Source of the DNA: Hormiphora californensis
Lineage: Eukaryota; Ctenophora; Tentaculata; Cydippida; Pleurobrachiidae
Length of the DNA: 64,000 nucleotides
Direction of reading: 5' to 3'
Assembly: GCA_020137815.1 (NCBI GenBank)
Contig: CM035357.1
Span: forward strand, 3,306,528 to 3,370,527
Each line of letters begins with the position of its first letter. Position 1 is the stretch's first letter. The translations under genes were made by a program, and so were the position numbers. The notes beneath the pieces are model-generated. The model saw only the letters and a list, made by a program, of their open reading frames with translations. It ran no database searches and was not told the DNA's origin. Shown piece after piece: positions 31,931 to 44,589 of the stretch.

Positions 31931-33126
31931 AGCGTGGCATGTTCAGTGATCCCGGTTATACTGTCACCGAAGAACCATTAGATCCCATTCCCGACTAAAA
32001 CGGCTACACCAGAGAAAATTACTGATCCGAAGTTTGAGTGAAATTAACAAGTCTATTGATAAGCGTCTGTTCCATATCAGTAAGAATGGGCTGGGAAAAC
32101 TCCGAGAAAGTATGAAGAGTATCGATGTGAGTAAACTACCTAGATCGAGCCAGAGGACCCGATTGAGAAGGGATCACCGAAAAAGAACGTTCGGGATTCG
32201 CCTAAAAGAAGACTCATTCAGTTTCCGCAACGGTCTCGTGCTGAGAGCGAACTTGCTTTACGAGGGACGGAACTAAATGTTTCAAAGAAGGAGGAGTTTT
32301 TCACTATTATCACCCCTGAGGATGCGATACGGATGGAGGAGGAGGAGGAGGAGAAGGCAAGGGAGGAAAAGCAGAAGTGGGCGGAGGAAGCTGAAAAAGG
32401 AGCTGAAAAAGAGGAGGCTGGAAGAGCGGGAGAAAAGGAAGATCGTGGAAAAGATGAAGAGAGCCGATGAGAAAAACAAGGAAGTTCGAAAAGTTCATGG
32501 CAGAACAAGAGAAAGAGAGAGAAATCAAGAAGATGAAATTGGCCAATGAAAAGGACCAAAAGTTGTTGAATAAACGAGAGGGTTTCTGCAAAGTAACAGT
32601 AGAGATCCCTATCGGTGTGTACGTGTGTTCGCCTCCAAAGAGGAAGAAACTACATCCCAGCCCCCCACTTGGTAACGAAGTTACCCCTGATCCCTTGCCG
32701 GTGCGCAAAGCGCACCCTACGAAAGTCGCTAAGCGGCCCGAGTCAGATACAGAGTGTGAGGTATCTTCGATACCAAGCCCCTCACACTCACAGGGCTGGG
32801 ACAGCTTTTCCGAAGAAGAAGAAGTAGAAGAAGAAGAAGAAGAAAAAGAAGAAGAAGAAGAAGAAGAAGAGTACCCGATGCTTCATCCCTCTCATCCCAG
32901 CCTCTACGAAGAAGTAGAAGAAGAAGAAGAAGAAGAAGAAGAGTACCCGATCGTTGTTTCTCCAAGGATTAGGAAGAAAGTTCGGGATATCACGCGGAAA
33001 AGGCTTGTTCAGTACCCGAAACTCTCTCTTGCTGAGATTATACCTCCTAATTTCGTTATGGGAGGGCCCATGGAGATGAATGTCTCGAAACAGAAAGACT
33101 TCTTCACAATAGCGGTAGCTATGCCT
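31931..33126 (+). pseudogene. Decayed duplicate of the 835-residue gene
   Basis: Segments align with the downstream gene at 33682-36189: DPGYTVTEEPLD, SIDKRLFHISKNGLGKL, EEFFTIITPEDAIRM and a Lys/Glu-rich coiled region. They are interrupted by stops and frame changes near 31998, 32035, 32140 and 32275. A later open stretch (32467-33162) repeats RLVQYPKLSLAE and holds a long (GAA)n-coded Glu run. The copy is cut off at its 3' end by a hAT-type MITE inserted at 33127. Part of it might still be translated, but the breaks argue for a pseudogene. Confidence 0.7.
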
Positions 33127-33236
33127 CAGGAACCGACCGAATCAGAAAATACTGGTCCCTGATTGGCTGATAACCAGTCACGTGACCTAAATAACGAGTT
33201 CTGATTGGTTGTTTACTTGTGTCGGTTCGGTTCCTG
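33127..33236. mobile_element. hAT-type MITE, family A, copy 1
   Basis: 110 bp with inverted ends CAGGAACCGA...TCGGTTCCTG (with small differences), flanked by CTATGCCT and CCATGCCT, a 7-of-8 match to an 8-bp target duplication. It is closely related to the copy at 48824-48932. Eight-base target duplications are typical of hAT transposons. Confidence 0.8.
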
Positions 33237-33681
33237 CCATGCCTGATAGTACCCAGAGGAGGGAGATGGCTGAAAGAGGGAGACTGAGAGTGGTTTTCCA
33301 TCTGAAATCTTACTCTTGAATGGGTCTGAATGTTTACAATCCCACATTGCTTTTACGCTGCTTTATGCTGTACTTCGTGTCATGTTGATATTTAGAAAAT
33401 CAGGGTGTTGATTGATTGTGATGTTGATATTTTGTTGAGTAATATTTGATGTTTATATTAGGAACTGTCAGTTGTGTACATTTGGGCAATATGTGGGTCA
33501 TGCAAACAGCTGGCCAGTGAATGGAGGTAGAGACGAAGGGTTTCTCTCGCCTTTTTAGTCTGAATTTTGGTTGAAATCTACAGTCCCTCCAAATACCCCG
33601 ATAACAAAACTCCTTCCTTTCAGCGTGTTATTTCCAATTCTGATTATTGCTCTCACACCCCCATTTCCCTTGTTCTAGGAC

Positions 33682-36189
33682 ATGACAAAACAGCCGGGAG
33701 GCCCACCCGCTGGCATGATCACACCCTTCATCAAGGTGTCCTTCGAGGAGGAGAGGTATAAGAAACATGTTAGCAGTGAGACTGAGGCAGATCCTTGGCT
33801 GGGGGCCAGCAAGGATACCCAGGGGTTCTTTGATGCTGTTAGTTCGCCTTCCAAACTAAAGGAGGGTGATCATATAGGTGATAAAGAGAATAATGATACC
33901 AGGAACCAGGCGGAGAAGATCGATGAGATGATATCTAACTTGGTTGACGAGGAGTCGGCTCCTTCTGAGTTCAAATCAGACCCACCGAAATCCCCTACTG
34001 CTACAGACACTGAAGCCTCGCCCGCCGATCTTCCCTATGAGATTGAGACAACAAAAGATGCTCTTCCATTTCCCTCTGAAACAACAAAAGATGGTCTTCC
34101 CTCTGAGGTTGAGACTACGAAAGATGCTCTTCGCTCTGAGTCAACAAAAGAGAAACTCCCTCTGAATGAAGAGGAAACTCCTCTCCTTCACTGCGAGGAG
34201 AAAGGCACCGAACAGTTACCTACTATTGATCCAGGGTACTCCGTAACAGAGGAACCAGTAGATTTCAGCTCAACTTTGAAGGTAGAAGGAACACCTGAAA
34301 AGAATTCTGTTTTAAAAGATCTGAATGTCAGTGAAATCAGAAAGTCCATTGACAAACGGCTGTTCCATGTCAGTGAGAATGGGCTGGGAAAACTTCGAGA
34401 AAATATGAAGAGTATCGATATCAGTAAACTACCAGTCGAGCCAGAGGACCCGATTGAGAAAGGATCACCGAAAGTTTCGCGAAAGAAGATTCGGGATACT
34501 ACACGGACAAGGCTTGTTCAGTACCCGAAAATCTCTCTAGCAGAAAGTCTACCTCCTAATTTCGCTATGGGAGGGATGGAGTTGAATGTCTCGAAAACAG
34601 AGGAATTTTTCACTATTATCACCCCTGAGGATGCGATACGAATGGAGAAGGAGGAGAAAGCGAGGGAGGAAAAACAAAAGTGGGCGGAAGAGCTGAAAAA
34701 GAGGAGGATGGAAGAGCGGGAGAAACGGAAGATAGTGGAAAAGATGAAGAGAGCCGATGAGAAAAACAAGAAGTTTGAAAAGTTCATGGCAGACCGAGAG
34801 AAAAACCTAAAACGAGACATTGAGAGGAAAAAACAGAAAGAGAAACTGGAGGAAGAGGAAATGGAGAAAGAACTGGAACTAGAGCAACCTATAGACACAA
34901 CTACGGAGAGAGAACTAACGGGCTTTGGGAACGAGTATAGACTTCGGGAAGTTATCGAGACTCGGATGACAACAAAAAGAAAGAGCATTGGACAGACAAC
35001 GAAGCAGGGACATTCAGGCACTTTCTCGAATCGGGATCAGGCAAATTTCAAAGATATTTGGACAAAGGATGTTACCAGCGCCCCCCTTGACGTTGAACCT
35101 CCCTTACTTTCGGACGGGGAAGAACCTGATGATGATGATAACACGGGTAACCATGGTAACAAGGATAACCACGGTAACAGGGATAACACCGATAAGAAGG
35201 GACATTCTAGGAAGCGGGCCCGGAAATCCGTCAAACCGTGGAAGGATCGAGCGGTAATCCTGGAATCTGTTAGAGTTGATGAGTCCCCCTTTGATTTTAT
35301 TGAGGAGGTGGAAGGCCAGGAGGACAGACGGACGACTATACCTGCCGGTAAAGCTCTCACTACGGGAGGTAGACGTCCTGTTATCCAGCTCCAGAAACAG
35401 AAACTCGACCCGGAGGTGATCAACAAAACTCGGGAAAAGAGGAGGCGTTCTTCATCTAGCGGAGACCAGACCAGGAGGCGTTCGTCATCTAGTGGGGAAG
35501 GTTACTGGCAGGAGGTGGATGCACCTCTGCAGTTTGGAGGGTTCTGGACAGAACGAGGGAAAAACCTAAAACGAGAATCTGAGATGAAAAAACGGAAATA
35601 TATAAAAGAGAAACTGGAAGAAGAGAGAAAACGGAAACTGAAAGATGTGGTTGAATTCGTCGAACAAAACCAAGATAACATCTCATTCCCTTCCTATAAA
35701 GCAGCCCTTCGATTTGCCGCCACACCATCACTATCAGCATCAAACTCTGAACAACAAGAACAACAAGACGATAACTTTGCGCCACCGGAAGTTCCAGAAA
35801 CACCAGCTCCTGCTCCTCTTGACCCTCGACCAGCATCACCACCCAACGTTGTACCGTCATCATCCACCATTGTACCATCACCATCCACCATTGTACCATC
35901 ACCATCGAACATTATGACGTCATCATCCAACGTTGTTCCGTCATCATCCAACGTTGTGCCGCCATCGTCTTCTTCAGGAAAAGTAACGCGAAGATCAAAA
36001 TCAATTCGACCACTTCGAAAAAGCTCTAAGTCTAATAAAGCTAATGCAGTTGTCATCTCGCAAATCCATGATGTAAAGAAGGACATGTTACAATTTCAGC
36101 ACAATTTGTACCAGATAATCCGGGGTGTTCACTCGAGTATTCGGCGGATTGAGGAGTTGGAAGAGGTCGTCCGGGGCCGGGCTGATTGA
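33682..36189 (+). CDS. 835-residue charged coiled-coil protein, unrecognised
   Basis: Single long exon starting at ATG 33682, three bases after the acceptor CTTGTTCTAG. The N-terminus has PGGPPAGMITPFIKVSFEEE. Residues about 90-170 hold a degenerate ETTKDALPSE repeat. A Lys/Glu-rich coiled coil spans about 310-410. SSSSGDQTRRRSSSSG near 590 looks like a phosphorylation-rich linker. A proline-serine repeat (VVPSSS, TIVPSP) covers about 725-775, and a short C-terminal helix ends at 835. No signal peptide, membrane segment or known catalytic motif is seen. A broken duplicate lies just upstream. Function unknown; a cytoskeletal or scaffolding role would fit the composition but is a guess. Confidence 0.7.
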   Translation: MTKQPGGPPAGMITPFIKVSFEEERYKKHVSSETEADPWLGASKDTQGFFDAVSSPSKLKEGDHIGDKENNDTRNQAEKIDEMISNLVDEESAPSEFKSDPPKSPTATDTEASPADLPYEIETTKDALPFPSETTKDGLPSEVETTKDALRSESTKEKLPLNEEETPLLHCEEKGTEQLPTIDPGYSVTEEPVDFSSTLKVEGTPEKNSVLKDLNVSEIRKSIDKRLFHVSENGLGKLRENMKSIDISKLPVEPEDPIEKGSPKVSRKKIRDTTRTRLVQYPKISLAESLPPNFAMGGMELNVSKTEEFFTIITPEDAIRMEKEEKAREEKQKWAEELKKRRMEEREKRKIVEKMKRADEKNKKFEKFMADREKNLKRDIERKKQKEKLEEEEMEKELELEQPIDTTTERELTGFGNEYRLREVIETRMTTKRKSIGQTTKQGHSGTFSNRDQANFKDIWTKDVTSAPLDVEPPLLSDGEEPDDDDNTGNHGNKDNHGNRDNTDKKGHSRKRARKSVKPWKDRAVILESVRVDESPFDFIEEVEGQEDRRTTIPAGKALTTGGRRPVIQLQKQKLDPEVINKTREKRRRSSSSGDQTRRRSSSSGEGYWQEVDAPLQFGGFWTERGKNLKRESEMKKRKYIKEKLEEERKRKLKDVVEFVEQNQDNISFPSYKAALRFAATPSLSASNSEQQEQQDDNFAPPEVPETPAPAPLDPRPASPPNVVPSSSTIVPSPSTIVPSPSNIMTSSSNVVPSSSNVVPPSSSSGKVTRRSKSIRPLRKSSKSNKANAVVISQIHDVKKDMLQFQHNLYQIIRGVHSSIRRIEELEEVVRGRAD

Positions 36190-36885
36190 GACTTATTGTT
36201 ATATATTCATTATATTCCTGAATTTTTAACCATCTCAAGTGTTGGAGAGATAGAATATGCTGGAATAGTGAGAATTTCAGAGAAATTAAGAGAGCAAGTT
36301 TTCTCAGAATTCTCCCCATTGTTCTGGATAAGAAATGACCTGCTTTCTCTTTCCAAGCTGCATTTTACAAATCCCAAGTGTATATTTGTCCGGCACCACC
36401 TAGTTTATGTCCCAGTAGATGTTTTTTATTTGTTAAATGAGCACTCAAGCATTTTATATCTTATCAAATAATATTCGGCATAAATAATTATCGCATTCGA
36501 CGAAAATACACGAACAAATAGAATAGTGATAAGAAGAAGAGAGGAAGAATGATAGAAAGATAGAAGGTACCAAGTTTTTTATCAACAGTTGAGGTGTCTT
36601 ATGTTACAGACCCCTCTCACTCTCTCGTGTTACTAGCAAACCCTCTCAAGTTTGACAAATGTCTTTGGTACTACTCCTGCTGAAATGTATGTGTTTGCTT
36701 GGTTGTATTTTCTCCGATATTTCCCAGTATATTAAATCCAATTGTTTTAATTTTCTCTGAGTCGTGTTTTGTTTATTCCACACCCTGCCCAACTCGAATC
36801 TATCCTCTTTGTCATCTTCTTTGATCCCCACTCCCCAGTCCCATATCTATATGCGAGGACCCCTCCCAGCCCCGTCATCTCCCTT

Positions 36886-37194
36886 TCTAGACCCCATTTT
36901 ATGACAGGATCCACTCCTCCTCTCCTTTCTAGCTCCCAAATGTCAGGACTAATCTCACCCATCCTCTCCCTGTTTAGCACCCAAAAGTCAGGACCCCCTC
37001 TCCTCCACCCCATATTAATTAACCCCTCTGATCTCATCTCTAGCCACCATATGTCAGGACCCATCTCTCCTCCACTCCATATTAATTAACTCCTCTGATC
37101 TCATCTCTAGCCCCCATATGTCAGGACCATCTCTCCTCCACTCCATATTAATTAACCCCTCTGATCTCATCTCTAGCCCCCATATGTCAGGACC
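36886..37194 (+). repeat. About 60-bp tandem array ending at the SLC35F5 start codon
   Basis: Units run CATATTAATTAACCCCTCTG, ATCTCATCTCTAGCCCCC, ATATGTCAGGACC; three are near-identical and earlier ones more degenerate. Each carries a TCTAG acceptor-like end and an ATATGTCAGGAC motif, and the last unit runs straight into the ATG at 37195. From 36190 to here I see no gene. Confidence 0.75.
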
Positions 37195-37311
37195 ATGGAG
37201 TTGGTGGAGGTGTCGGAAAGACAACGCCGCAAATATATCCTTGGAATCGGTAATGACAGGGGCTGTCTGTTTTGTTTGTTTGTTTGTTTGTTTGTTTGTT
37301 TGTTAATTGTT

Positions 37312-37346
<35 letters not shown>

Positions 37347-39646
37347 TTTGTTTTGTTTTGTTTTGTTTGTTTGTTTGACTTTTTTCATTTTGTTTGTTCT
37401 GGAAGATCTGTCTGTGTTTCTGTTTTTTGTCATGCAGGATTCAGGCCCCCTATCTTTCTCTCACCATGACCCCATCTCTCTCACACCCTCTCTCTCCCCA
37501 TCCATATTCCTCTCTCTAGTCTCTAACACCCTCTCTCCCCACTCCTCACACACCCTCTCTCCCCACACAGGCCTCATAATCCTGGTGGTGCTATGCTGGG
37601 TTGGAGGAGACGAACTCACCCAGCTGTTATTCAGCAAGGAACACTACGATAAACCCTTCGCTCTGGTCTACTTCAAATCCGCTATGTTCATGTTGTATCT
37701 TGTCAAGTTGCTAAAGTTCATCCCGGAGTTTTTTAAGAAGTACTTGAACAACAAACGGAGTGCTAGTGATCTTCTTGGACCATCAAGTTATGAGAGGTGA
37801 GAAAACAGCTATTACATCTCCCCCCTTCGGTTCAGTGGAATGTTCCCCCTAGTCGCCCTATTATTCTAACCCTGTATCATGAACCCCCTACCTCAATCTA
37901 AATCCCAACCTCCCTCCTCCATGCCTCCAATCCCCTCCAATCATAAGCCATCCTCCCACTTTCAACAAACATCCCTCTCCCCTGCCAGGTTAGAGAAAAG
38001 TGATCCCCTTTCACTAAACCTCACTCCTTGCCCAGGTTAGAGTACGAGAAGAGTGACGACGATGGCAGTGAGATGACAGATAGAGAAGAAGAGGATGAGG
38101 ATGATATGATGACTGGTAGTGGGGAGAGTGATCCTATGCTAGGTGATGAGGTTCTAATCAGCTCCCAAGATATCAGGTAATTAACAGCTACCGAAATTAC
38201 CTCGAAATTACCCCGAAGTGAGCCCAGATTTACAGTCCTATGGGCTATGTCCGGATCGACCCCGATGGTCCTAAGTCATACTTCTGCTTTTCTATTCAAA
38301 TGATTACCTCTCTCTTCTCCTCCTCACACTTTGTTTCTCCCCTCAGGGATTTGAACAGTCCGTTGAAGCCCAAGAAAAGTGCCCTGAAGCACCGCATGGC
38401 AAACCCCGCCGGTTCCAGCACCAATTCCTTCCTCACCGCCAACTCAAACGAAAACATCTCAGCTGGGGACGCTTTGGAGCAGTCAACATCTCGTCGGATC
38501 AAATTCAGGAGTGTCGCTGAGGTGAGGTGTCTTGCCTCACATGATCTTAATCTACAACGAGAAGCGAGGAGACCATTCAACCACCGCGGGACTGACTCAA
38601 CCAAACTGACGACTAGGGAACACATCAGGACTGCCATCTTTTTCTCCTTTCTCTGGTTCGTGGGGAACTACCTGAACGCTCTGGCTCTTGAAAAGACGAC
38701 CTTATCAAACGTGGAAGTCCTCTCCGCTACCTCCAGTGTGTTTGTCCTCGTTCTCTCGGCGGCATTTCCAGTTGGTGAACAAGACAGGATATCCCTCACC
38801 AAGTTCCTGCTGGTGCTGATTAATGTAGCGGGTGTGGTGGTGTTGTGTTTCCAGAGGGAGGACACCAGTGGACCGCCCACAACTGCTCCACCCACCCACC
38901 AGGACTGGAATAACATGATGATGCAACCTGGTGGTGACGTCACGGGAAACAATGACGTCACTAATGACCTAGTGGATGAGACTGGTTACAACTCAATGAT
39001 TGGGATTCTCTTCGCCATAGCCAGTTCCATGATATACGCCGTCTACATGGTGTACTTCCGACGAGTTGCCGGGTCGGAGGATGGTTCTGATGACAAGGTT
39101 GATATTGTCCTCTTTTTTGGGACTGTCGGCTTCTTCTCCGCCCTCTTCCTCCTCCCCCTGTTCCCCATCCTCCATTTCGCCGAGATTGAAGATTTCAAGT
39201 GGCCCACTGGCACGGAGCTAAAGTTTCTTGTTCTTACTGCTCTACTTGGTACCGTGATATCTGATATGTTATGGTTGTGGTCATCTCTCCTCACATCGTC
39301 TCTCGTAGCAACCATCGGACTCGCTCTCACCTCCCCTGTGTCCATCCTTGTCGATATAATGGTTAACAAGCGACACTTCAACTTTGTCTTCTTCCTTGGA
39401 ACAGTCTGCATTTTTATCAGTTATGTCTGTTTGAACTTACTAAACTTTGTTCGGAACTCTGACCCCGTAAGTACGTGCCTGGCCGAGGTGTACCGAGTGA
39501 TATCCTGTCGGATGGGCAGTTTTAGAAGTGCTAGTGATGTAGCTGCTGCTGCTGAGGTAACTGGGTTACTGGATACCAGTTGTAGTAGTGATTCCCAACC
39601 GGTGGACCTGGAACATGGAAATCAGAGGTCAGCAGTGTCGGCGTAG
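37195..39646 (+). CDS. SLC35F5: SLC35F5-like solute carrier (drug/metabolite transporter superfamily), 4 exons
   Basis: A multi-pass membrane transporter of the nucleotide-sugar transporter-like SLC35F group. Exons are 37195-37249, 37571-37796, 38036-38176 and 38347-39646, giving about 573 residues with consistent phases. Exon 2 encodes the first helices (LIILVVLCWVGGDELTQLLF). Exon 3 is an acidic loop. Exon 4 holds the remaining helices with FLWFVGNYLNALAL, SSMIYAVYMVYFRR and DMLWLWSSLLTSSLVATIGL, all characteristic of SLC35F5. A loop near GPPTTAPPTHQDWNN is longer than usual. The start is in good context (GGACCATGG). Substrate is not established for this group. Confidence 0.88.
37262..37376 (+). 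repeat. (TTTG)n and (TCTG)n microsatellites in SLC35F5 intron 1
   Basis: Runs of TTTG, then TCTG, then TTTTG follow one another just after the exon 1 donor. The apparent open frame through them is not coding, because exon 1 ends at 37249. Confidence 0.9.
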
Positions 39647-39965
39647 TTGTAGTGATTGGAAGACAATATCTAGCCCAGAATCTCACAAGCTGTAGATAGT
39701 GTCTGCACTGGGAGAGCTATGTTTTTGATTTTCTTATCAAATCCAGACTTGTTTCATTGATTGATCCAGTTAAATGGACTAAAGTACTGTAAAATGTGAA
39801 TTATTGTGTATCGCTGATATTACGAGCTGAATATGGCGTGTTTTTAATGTTAGAAACCTTTTAGAATGCCTTCCCGATATAAGTAGAGGAAGAAGATAGT
39901 GCATGTTCCAATTCCATGAAATCAATAATCAATACTATCTTTTAATTTTAGGACCATAACATACA

Positions 39966-40109
39966 GTCGGACCCTGATTTACTGGGATGCCATGCTTGGG
40001 GGAAACGGTTTTGCCCGGTATATCGGGGTGCCCGGTATATCGGGGTGAAATATTGTTAATTTTATGTTTCGGGGGAAGTTTATCCTCCCGGTAAATCGGG
40101 GTCCGACTG
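39966..40109. mobile_element. Pogo/Tigger-like MITE with TA target duplication
   Basis: 144 bp with inverted ends CAGTCGGACCCTGATTTAC and GTAAATCGGGGTCCGACTG, flanked by TA on both sides. The core repeats GCCCGGTATATCGGGGTG twice. TIR sequence and TA target are typical of Tc1/mariner-related pogo elements. Confidence 0.75.
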
Positions 40110-40964
40110 TATTATGCACTGTTGTTTTGTAGTAGACGATGAACAATACAAAACGTACATATAATCATACATGATGTGCAAATGATATTTTTTGTTTTTG
40201 ATTTATTTTTACGCGTGTGTTTGCTGTCAATTGATTACCTCTATCTCTCTCTTTATGTTGTGTAACTTATCTTAATAATTGTTCCACCGATTTGTTAAAT
40301 TCGAGAGTTTTTGAGGTTTTTTGACCGCAGTCGAACACGTACCATCATATATCACTTTTAAATCCAGCTACGGAGCAGGATAGGTTATCCTCATGTAACC
40401 CCGTTCTGGCCATTATGGTTCTTGATGAATCACGGACATGTTAAAATCGTTGATATTGATTGATAGAAGAACCACGCACGCGTCCGAGAGTACGTGAAAA
40501 ATTAGTTTCCTGGGTATAATCATCATTCAATATTTTCATAAACCACTGTTTTATGAAATCAGAATCGCAAAATCACATACATAGTTCTGGTATTGGTATT
40601 TGACAATATTGAATGGAGCATCAACTGCTTGATATATATATCCTTTTTCTCTGTAACTCCCCTCCCCTTCAACTATAGCGAGTGGGATAGTGCAAGTTCA
40701 AAAAATCACATACTGTGAGCGGTTAGTAACTGCCCATCCCCTTTCAGATCTTGTTATGTGGTTTTTGTAGTTTACTAGCAGTCCGATATATCCTCAGACT
40801 CTCTCGTTGCGAGGCCGCGACAATTCCACTGAGTCTACTGGACAGTGAGGAATCTGCCACTTTAAATCATGTAGCACCGGTCCCTAGACTTGCTCCCCCT
40901 TTTTTAGCCATGTTTTTGTTCAAGCCCGGTTCAAACCCCCCTTCCTTGGCCTAACATCGCGCCT

Positions 40965-41600
40965 TACCCAGAATGTAATTGATGGACCCCTCCCCTCTAA
41001 GTCTAACATACTAACATCTCCTAACACCTCACCCCTACCCAGAATGTAATTGATGGACCCCTCCCCTCTAAGTCTAACATACTAACATCTCCTAACACCT
41101 CACCCCTACCCAGAATGTAATTGATGTACTCCGTGTCTAACATACTAACATCTCCTAACACCTCACCCCTACCCAGAATGTAATTGATGGATCCCTCCCC
41201 TCTAAGTCTAACATACTAACATCTCCTAACACCTCACCCCTACCCAGAATATAATTGATGTACCCCTCCCCTCTAAGTCTAACATACTAACATCTTCTAA
41301 CACCTCACCCCTACCCAGAATGTAATTGATGGACCCCTCCCCTCTAAGTCTTTCAGTGCTGCTTGTAGTCAAATTACCGTAATGAAAATACAGTAAGGAG
41401 ACGCGCACGGTGTATAACTCGCGGCAAAAAGTTCATGTGTCAGCACGTACTAACGCCCTGATTGGTCACGGTTAAGCGTCGTCTTACTGTATCTTTCGTT
41501 TTCCATTACCGTTTTCCCACTACAAGCGACCGTGTAACATACTAACATCTTCTAACACCTCACCCCTACCCAGAATGTAATTGATGCACAAGTTGTGAAG
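40965..41600 (+). repeat. About 70-bp minisatellite interrupted by a MITE
   Basis: Units run CCCAGAATGTAATTGATGGA, CCCCTCCCCTCTAAGTCTAA, CATACTAACATCTCCTAACA, CCTCACCCCTA; about seven copies. The array is split by the insertion at 41354-41534 and then resumes. Confidence 0.85.
41354..41534. mobile_element. 181-bp MITE inserted in the minisatellite
   Basis: Ends CAGTGCTGCTTGTAGT and, reversed, CACGGTCGCTTGTAGT match imperfectly, with further matching further inward (ACCGTAATG versus ACGGTAATG, ATACAGTAAG on both sides). The repeat array continues on each side, giving a clean before-and-after comparison of the target. Superfamily unknown. Confidence 0.6.
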
Positions 41601-41939
41601 CGAGAAACTCCTATCATCATCATTATCATCATCAACACTGCTACTGCATAGATCAAGCCAAGCCAGCTAAATATCAAGCCAACATTTGACGACGATCACT
41701 CCACATCTGATTTCTGAACCATCACTATCCAGCTCTAAAAAGATTACTATATCCACTCTCTTTCTCTCTCCTTGTGGACACAATACTTGAACAGCATACT
41801 GCCGAGGAGCATCACATCTTCACACACAAACGGTACACACAATTGCACTTCATTTTACCTTATTTGGACATAATTACAACCTTCCTTTTATGGGCATAAT
41901 GCAGGGATCTCTAGTACAGCTGAGAGTTACCCCCACTCA

Positions 41940-42120
<181 letters not shown>

Positions 42121-42278
42121 TATCCAGTGCACCGCGTGTGTGCAGTAGTCCAGGAGCAATTGACGTTTGCGGAGTTTCTTTCTTTCCCTCCCTATCCCGG
42201 TTTACCATACTCCCTCTTCTCCCGAATTTCTCGATCTATTGTCTCTACTCTCTACGTCTTTCTCTACGGCTCCCTTTG

Positions 42279-42348
42279 CTGTCTGGCGGCGCCAGACCCC
42301 AATTTGATTCTCAAACAGTGTGCTCAGATGGGTCGCGGCGCCAGACAG
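42279..42348. mobile_element. MITE family B, copy 1, with 8-bp target duplication
   Basis: 70 bp with ends CTGTCTGGCGGCGCC and GGCGCCAGACAG, flanked by perfect TCCCTTTG repeats (42271-42278 and 42349-42356). It is shorter than copy 2 by an internal deletion. Confidence 0.85.
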
Positions 42349-42680
42349 TCCCTTTGTGTCCTATTTTATTGTGTGGGTCACCGTAATTTTATGTGAGGGT
42401 TCGAAAGATCAACTATTTAGTTTTAGAAGGGATTTTACTCACGTTCTACTAGAACGTCTTCTAGTTTGGAACGGGCTAGGAAGGATGATTTGACATGTCG
42501 AACTGTGGGCTACTACACTATAGTAGCTGAAAAGTTACTCCGCCGTGAGTAGGATATTGAACAAGGGTCAAACGCAGGATGATTTGAAAATCTGAAATTC
42601 CCTTCCATGAGTCCAATGGAGATTTAATTGTGCGCCTTTTTTTGAAATAGCTACAAACTCTCTCTCTTTCCCTCCCTTCT

Positions 42681-42915
<235 letters not shown>

Positions 42916-43491
42916 AAAGCTGTAGTCACGATCGAGTCTCACACACAACAAATCACATGTGTTTGATTCCTTGTGACAGCCTATTTTACTGTCATCCCTG
43001 GTGCGTGTTTCTTCGTTTTCACTGCTATAACTCATACCATTTGTAAATCTCGAGTAATGCTTGCATGTGCTTTATCCAGTTTGTCCAGGTGTTTTGGATT
43101 TTTACACATGTTTAGGTTTTTTCTTATCCGTTTTCATGGGATTAGATGTAAAAGGCCGAAGATTTCATGTTCTAGGCCACATTGTAGCTCTCCAAATACT
43201 ATGTTACCATGGTAGCCACTCTCTAAAATTCCCATGGTAACAGTAGCTGTGTATCCCAATTAGAGAGTCAACAACATGGGCCTAGATTTAGTTGTCGTGC
43301 AAGGATCGCGACCCCTTGCTTGGTCGAGATCTACCTCATGGGAGAGAGAGTTTTGAGAGATTTGAGATGTAGGGTTGCATGTCAAGAATTCTACGTAAAT
43401 GAAAAGCAGCTGCTTTTTACTTTTGTATCGCCGCTATACCCTTGTGCTCCTTCGTTAAACCGTTCGCGACAGTTACAACCCAGGCCCTGGG

Positions 43492-43574
43492 CTGTCTGGC
43501 GGCGCCAGACCCCAATTTGATTCTCAAATCTGAGCACGCGACAGTGTGCTCAGATGGGTCGCGGCGCCAGACAG
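43492..43574. mobile_element. MITE family B, copy 2, with 8-bp target duplication
   Basis: 83 bp with the same ends as copy 1, flanked by perfect GCCCTGGG repeats (43484-43491 and 43575-43582). The inner palindrome ATCTGAGCAC...GTGCTCAGAT is complete here and half lost in copy 1. Confidence 0.87.
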
Positions 43575-44013
43575 GCCCTGGGCTTGTTTTGCAGCTCTAT
43601 ATATTATACATGGTTATCTTGAGTTGCAACTTGCGTGACTGTCTCAAGAGGAGAGTGGTTTTTTATTGTCAGTCTCAAATTCAGCTCGTTCAATATTCCC
43701 CTGACCGCTTGCAGAGTAATCAGACGCTTTCCCTCTCAATATATAATTCTTGTTGAGTAAGATCTTCATAAAGTTCTCCATTTTAGCTCCATTTCCTCGC
43801 ACTTCTGCAGCTTTCTCCGCCAATGAGAGATCGCAGACACTCATGCATATATTGCCCGAGCATATAATAATTATCGTGCCACGACCCCTTTAATGATTTT
43901 AGTTTTCTGTAATCACGCGACACGTAGTAGTTATCTTACCAGACTTCCTCTAATGTAGTTCAACTTGTAGGTGAATCAAGTCTGAAGAGTTGATCTCGAT
44001 CACCATCTTGTCT

Positions 44014-44090
44014 GGCCAATGCTCTGACAGTATATAGCTGTAAGGCCAATGCTCTGACCACTGAGAATAGGGTCAGGCCAATGCTCTGAC
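44014..44090 (+). repeat. GGCCAATGCTCTGAC repeated three times
   Basis: Copies at 44014-44028, 44044-44058 and about 44077-44090, with a fourth related copy (AGCCAATGCTCTGACA) near 52307. No function is assigned. Confidence 0.6.
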
Positions 44091-44589
44091 TAGTCCTTTA
44101 CTACTTGTTGATTAATTTTTTATCGCCACAATGTTTGGTCCGGTGGAGACCCCTTTCTCAACAGCAAAATATGATAGAAGTGGTCACAGCTTGTTGAGTA
44201 AGGGCTGGCTTTCTATGGTACTGGTAGTTTGAGTGTTGGACCCCCCTGAATCGTATTCGCAAATTCAATGGGGGTTTGTAGTATTGTTCATACTATTATT
44301 TTTTGTTTTATAGGCGCGGGGGAGGTGCAACAGCACAAGGGGTTTGTAGTTTGTACACAGCAATTGTTGTATTGCTTTGACAAGGACCATTGTTAGATCT
44401 GTTATACGGCTGTTCCTAATATTCCTAAGAACTGCTTGTGGATTCATACTCTCCCTCCACCTCTCTCTCCACCCTCACCAGTCTCTCCTTCTCTCGTCTC
44501 TCTCCTCTCTCTCTCTATCTCTCTCTCTTTCTCTTCTCTCTCTCCTCTCTCCTCCTTCCCTCTCATCCCCCTCCTCCCTTACGCCTTTC

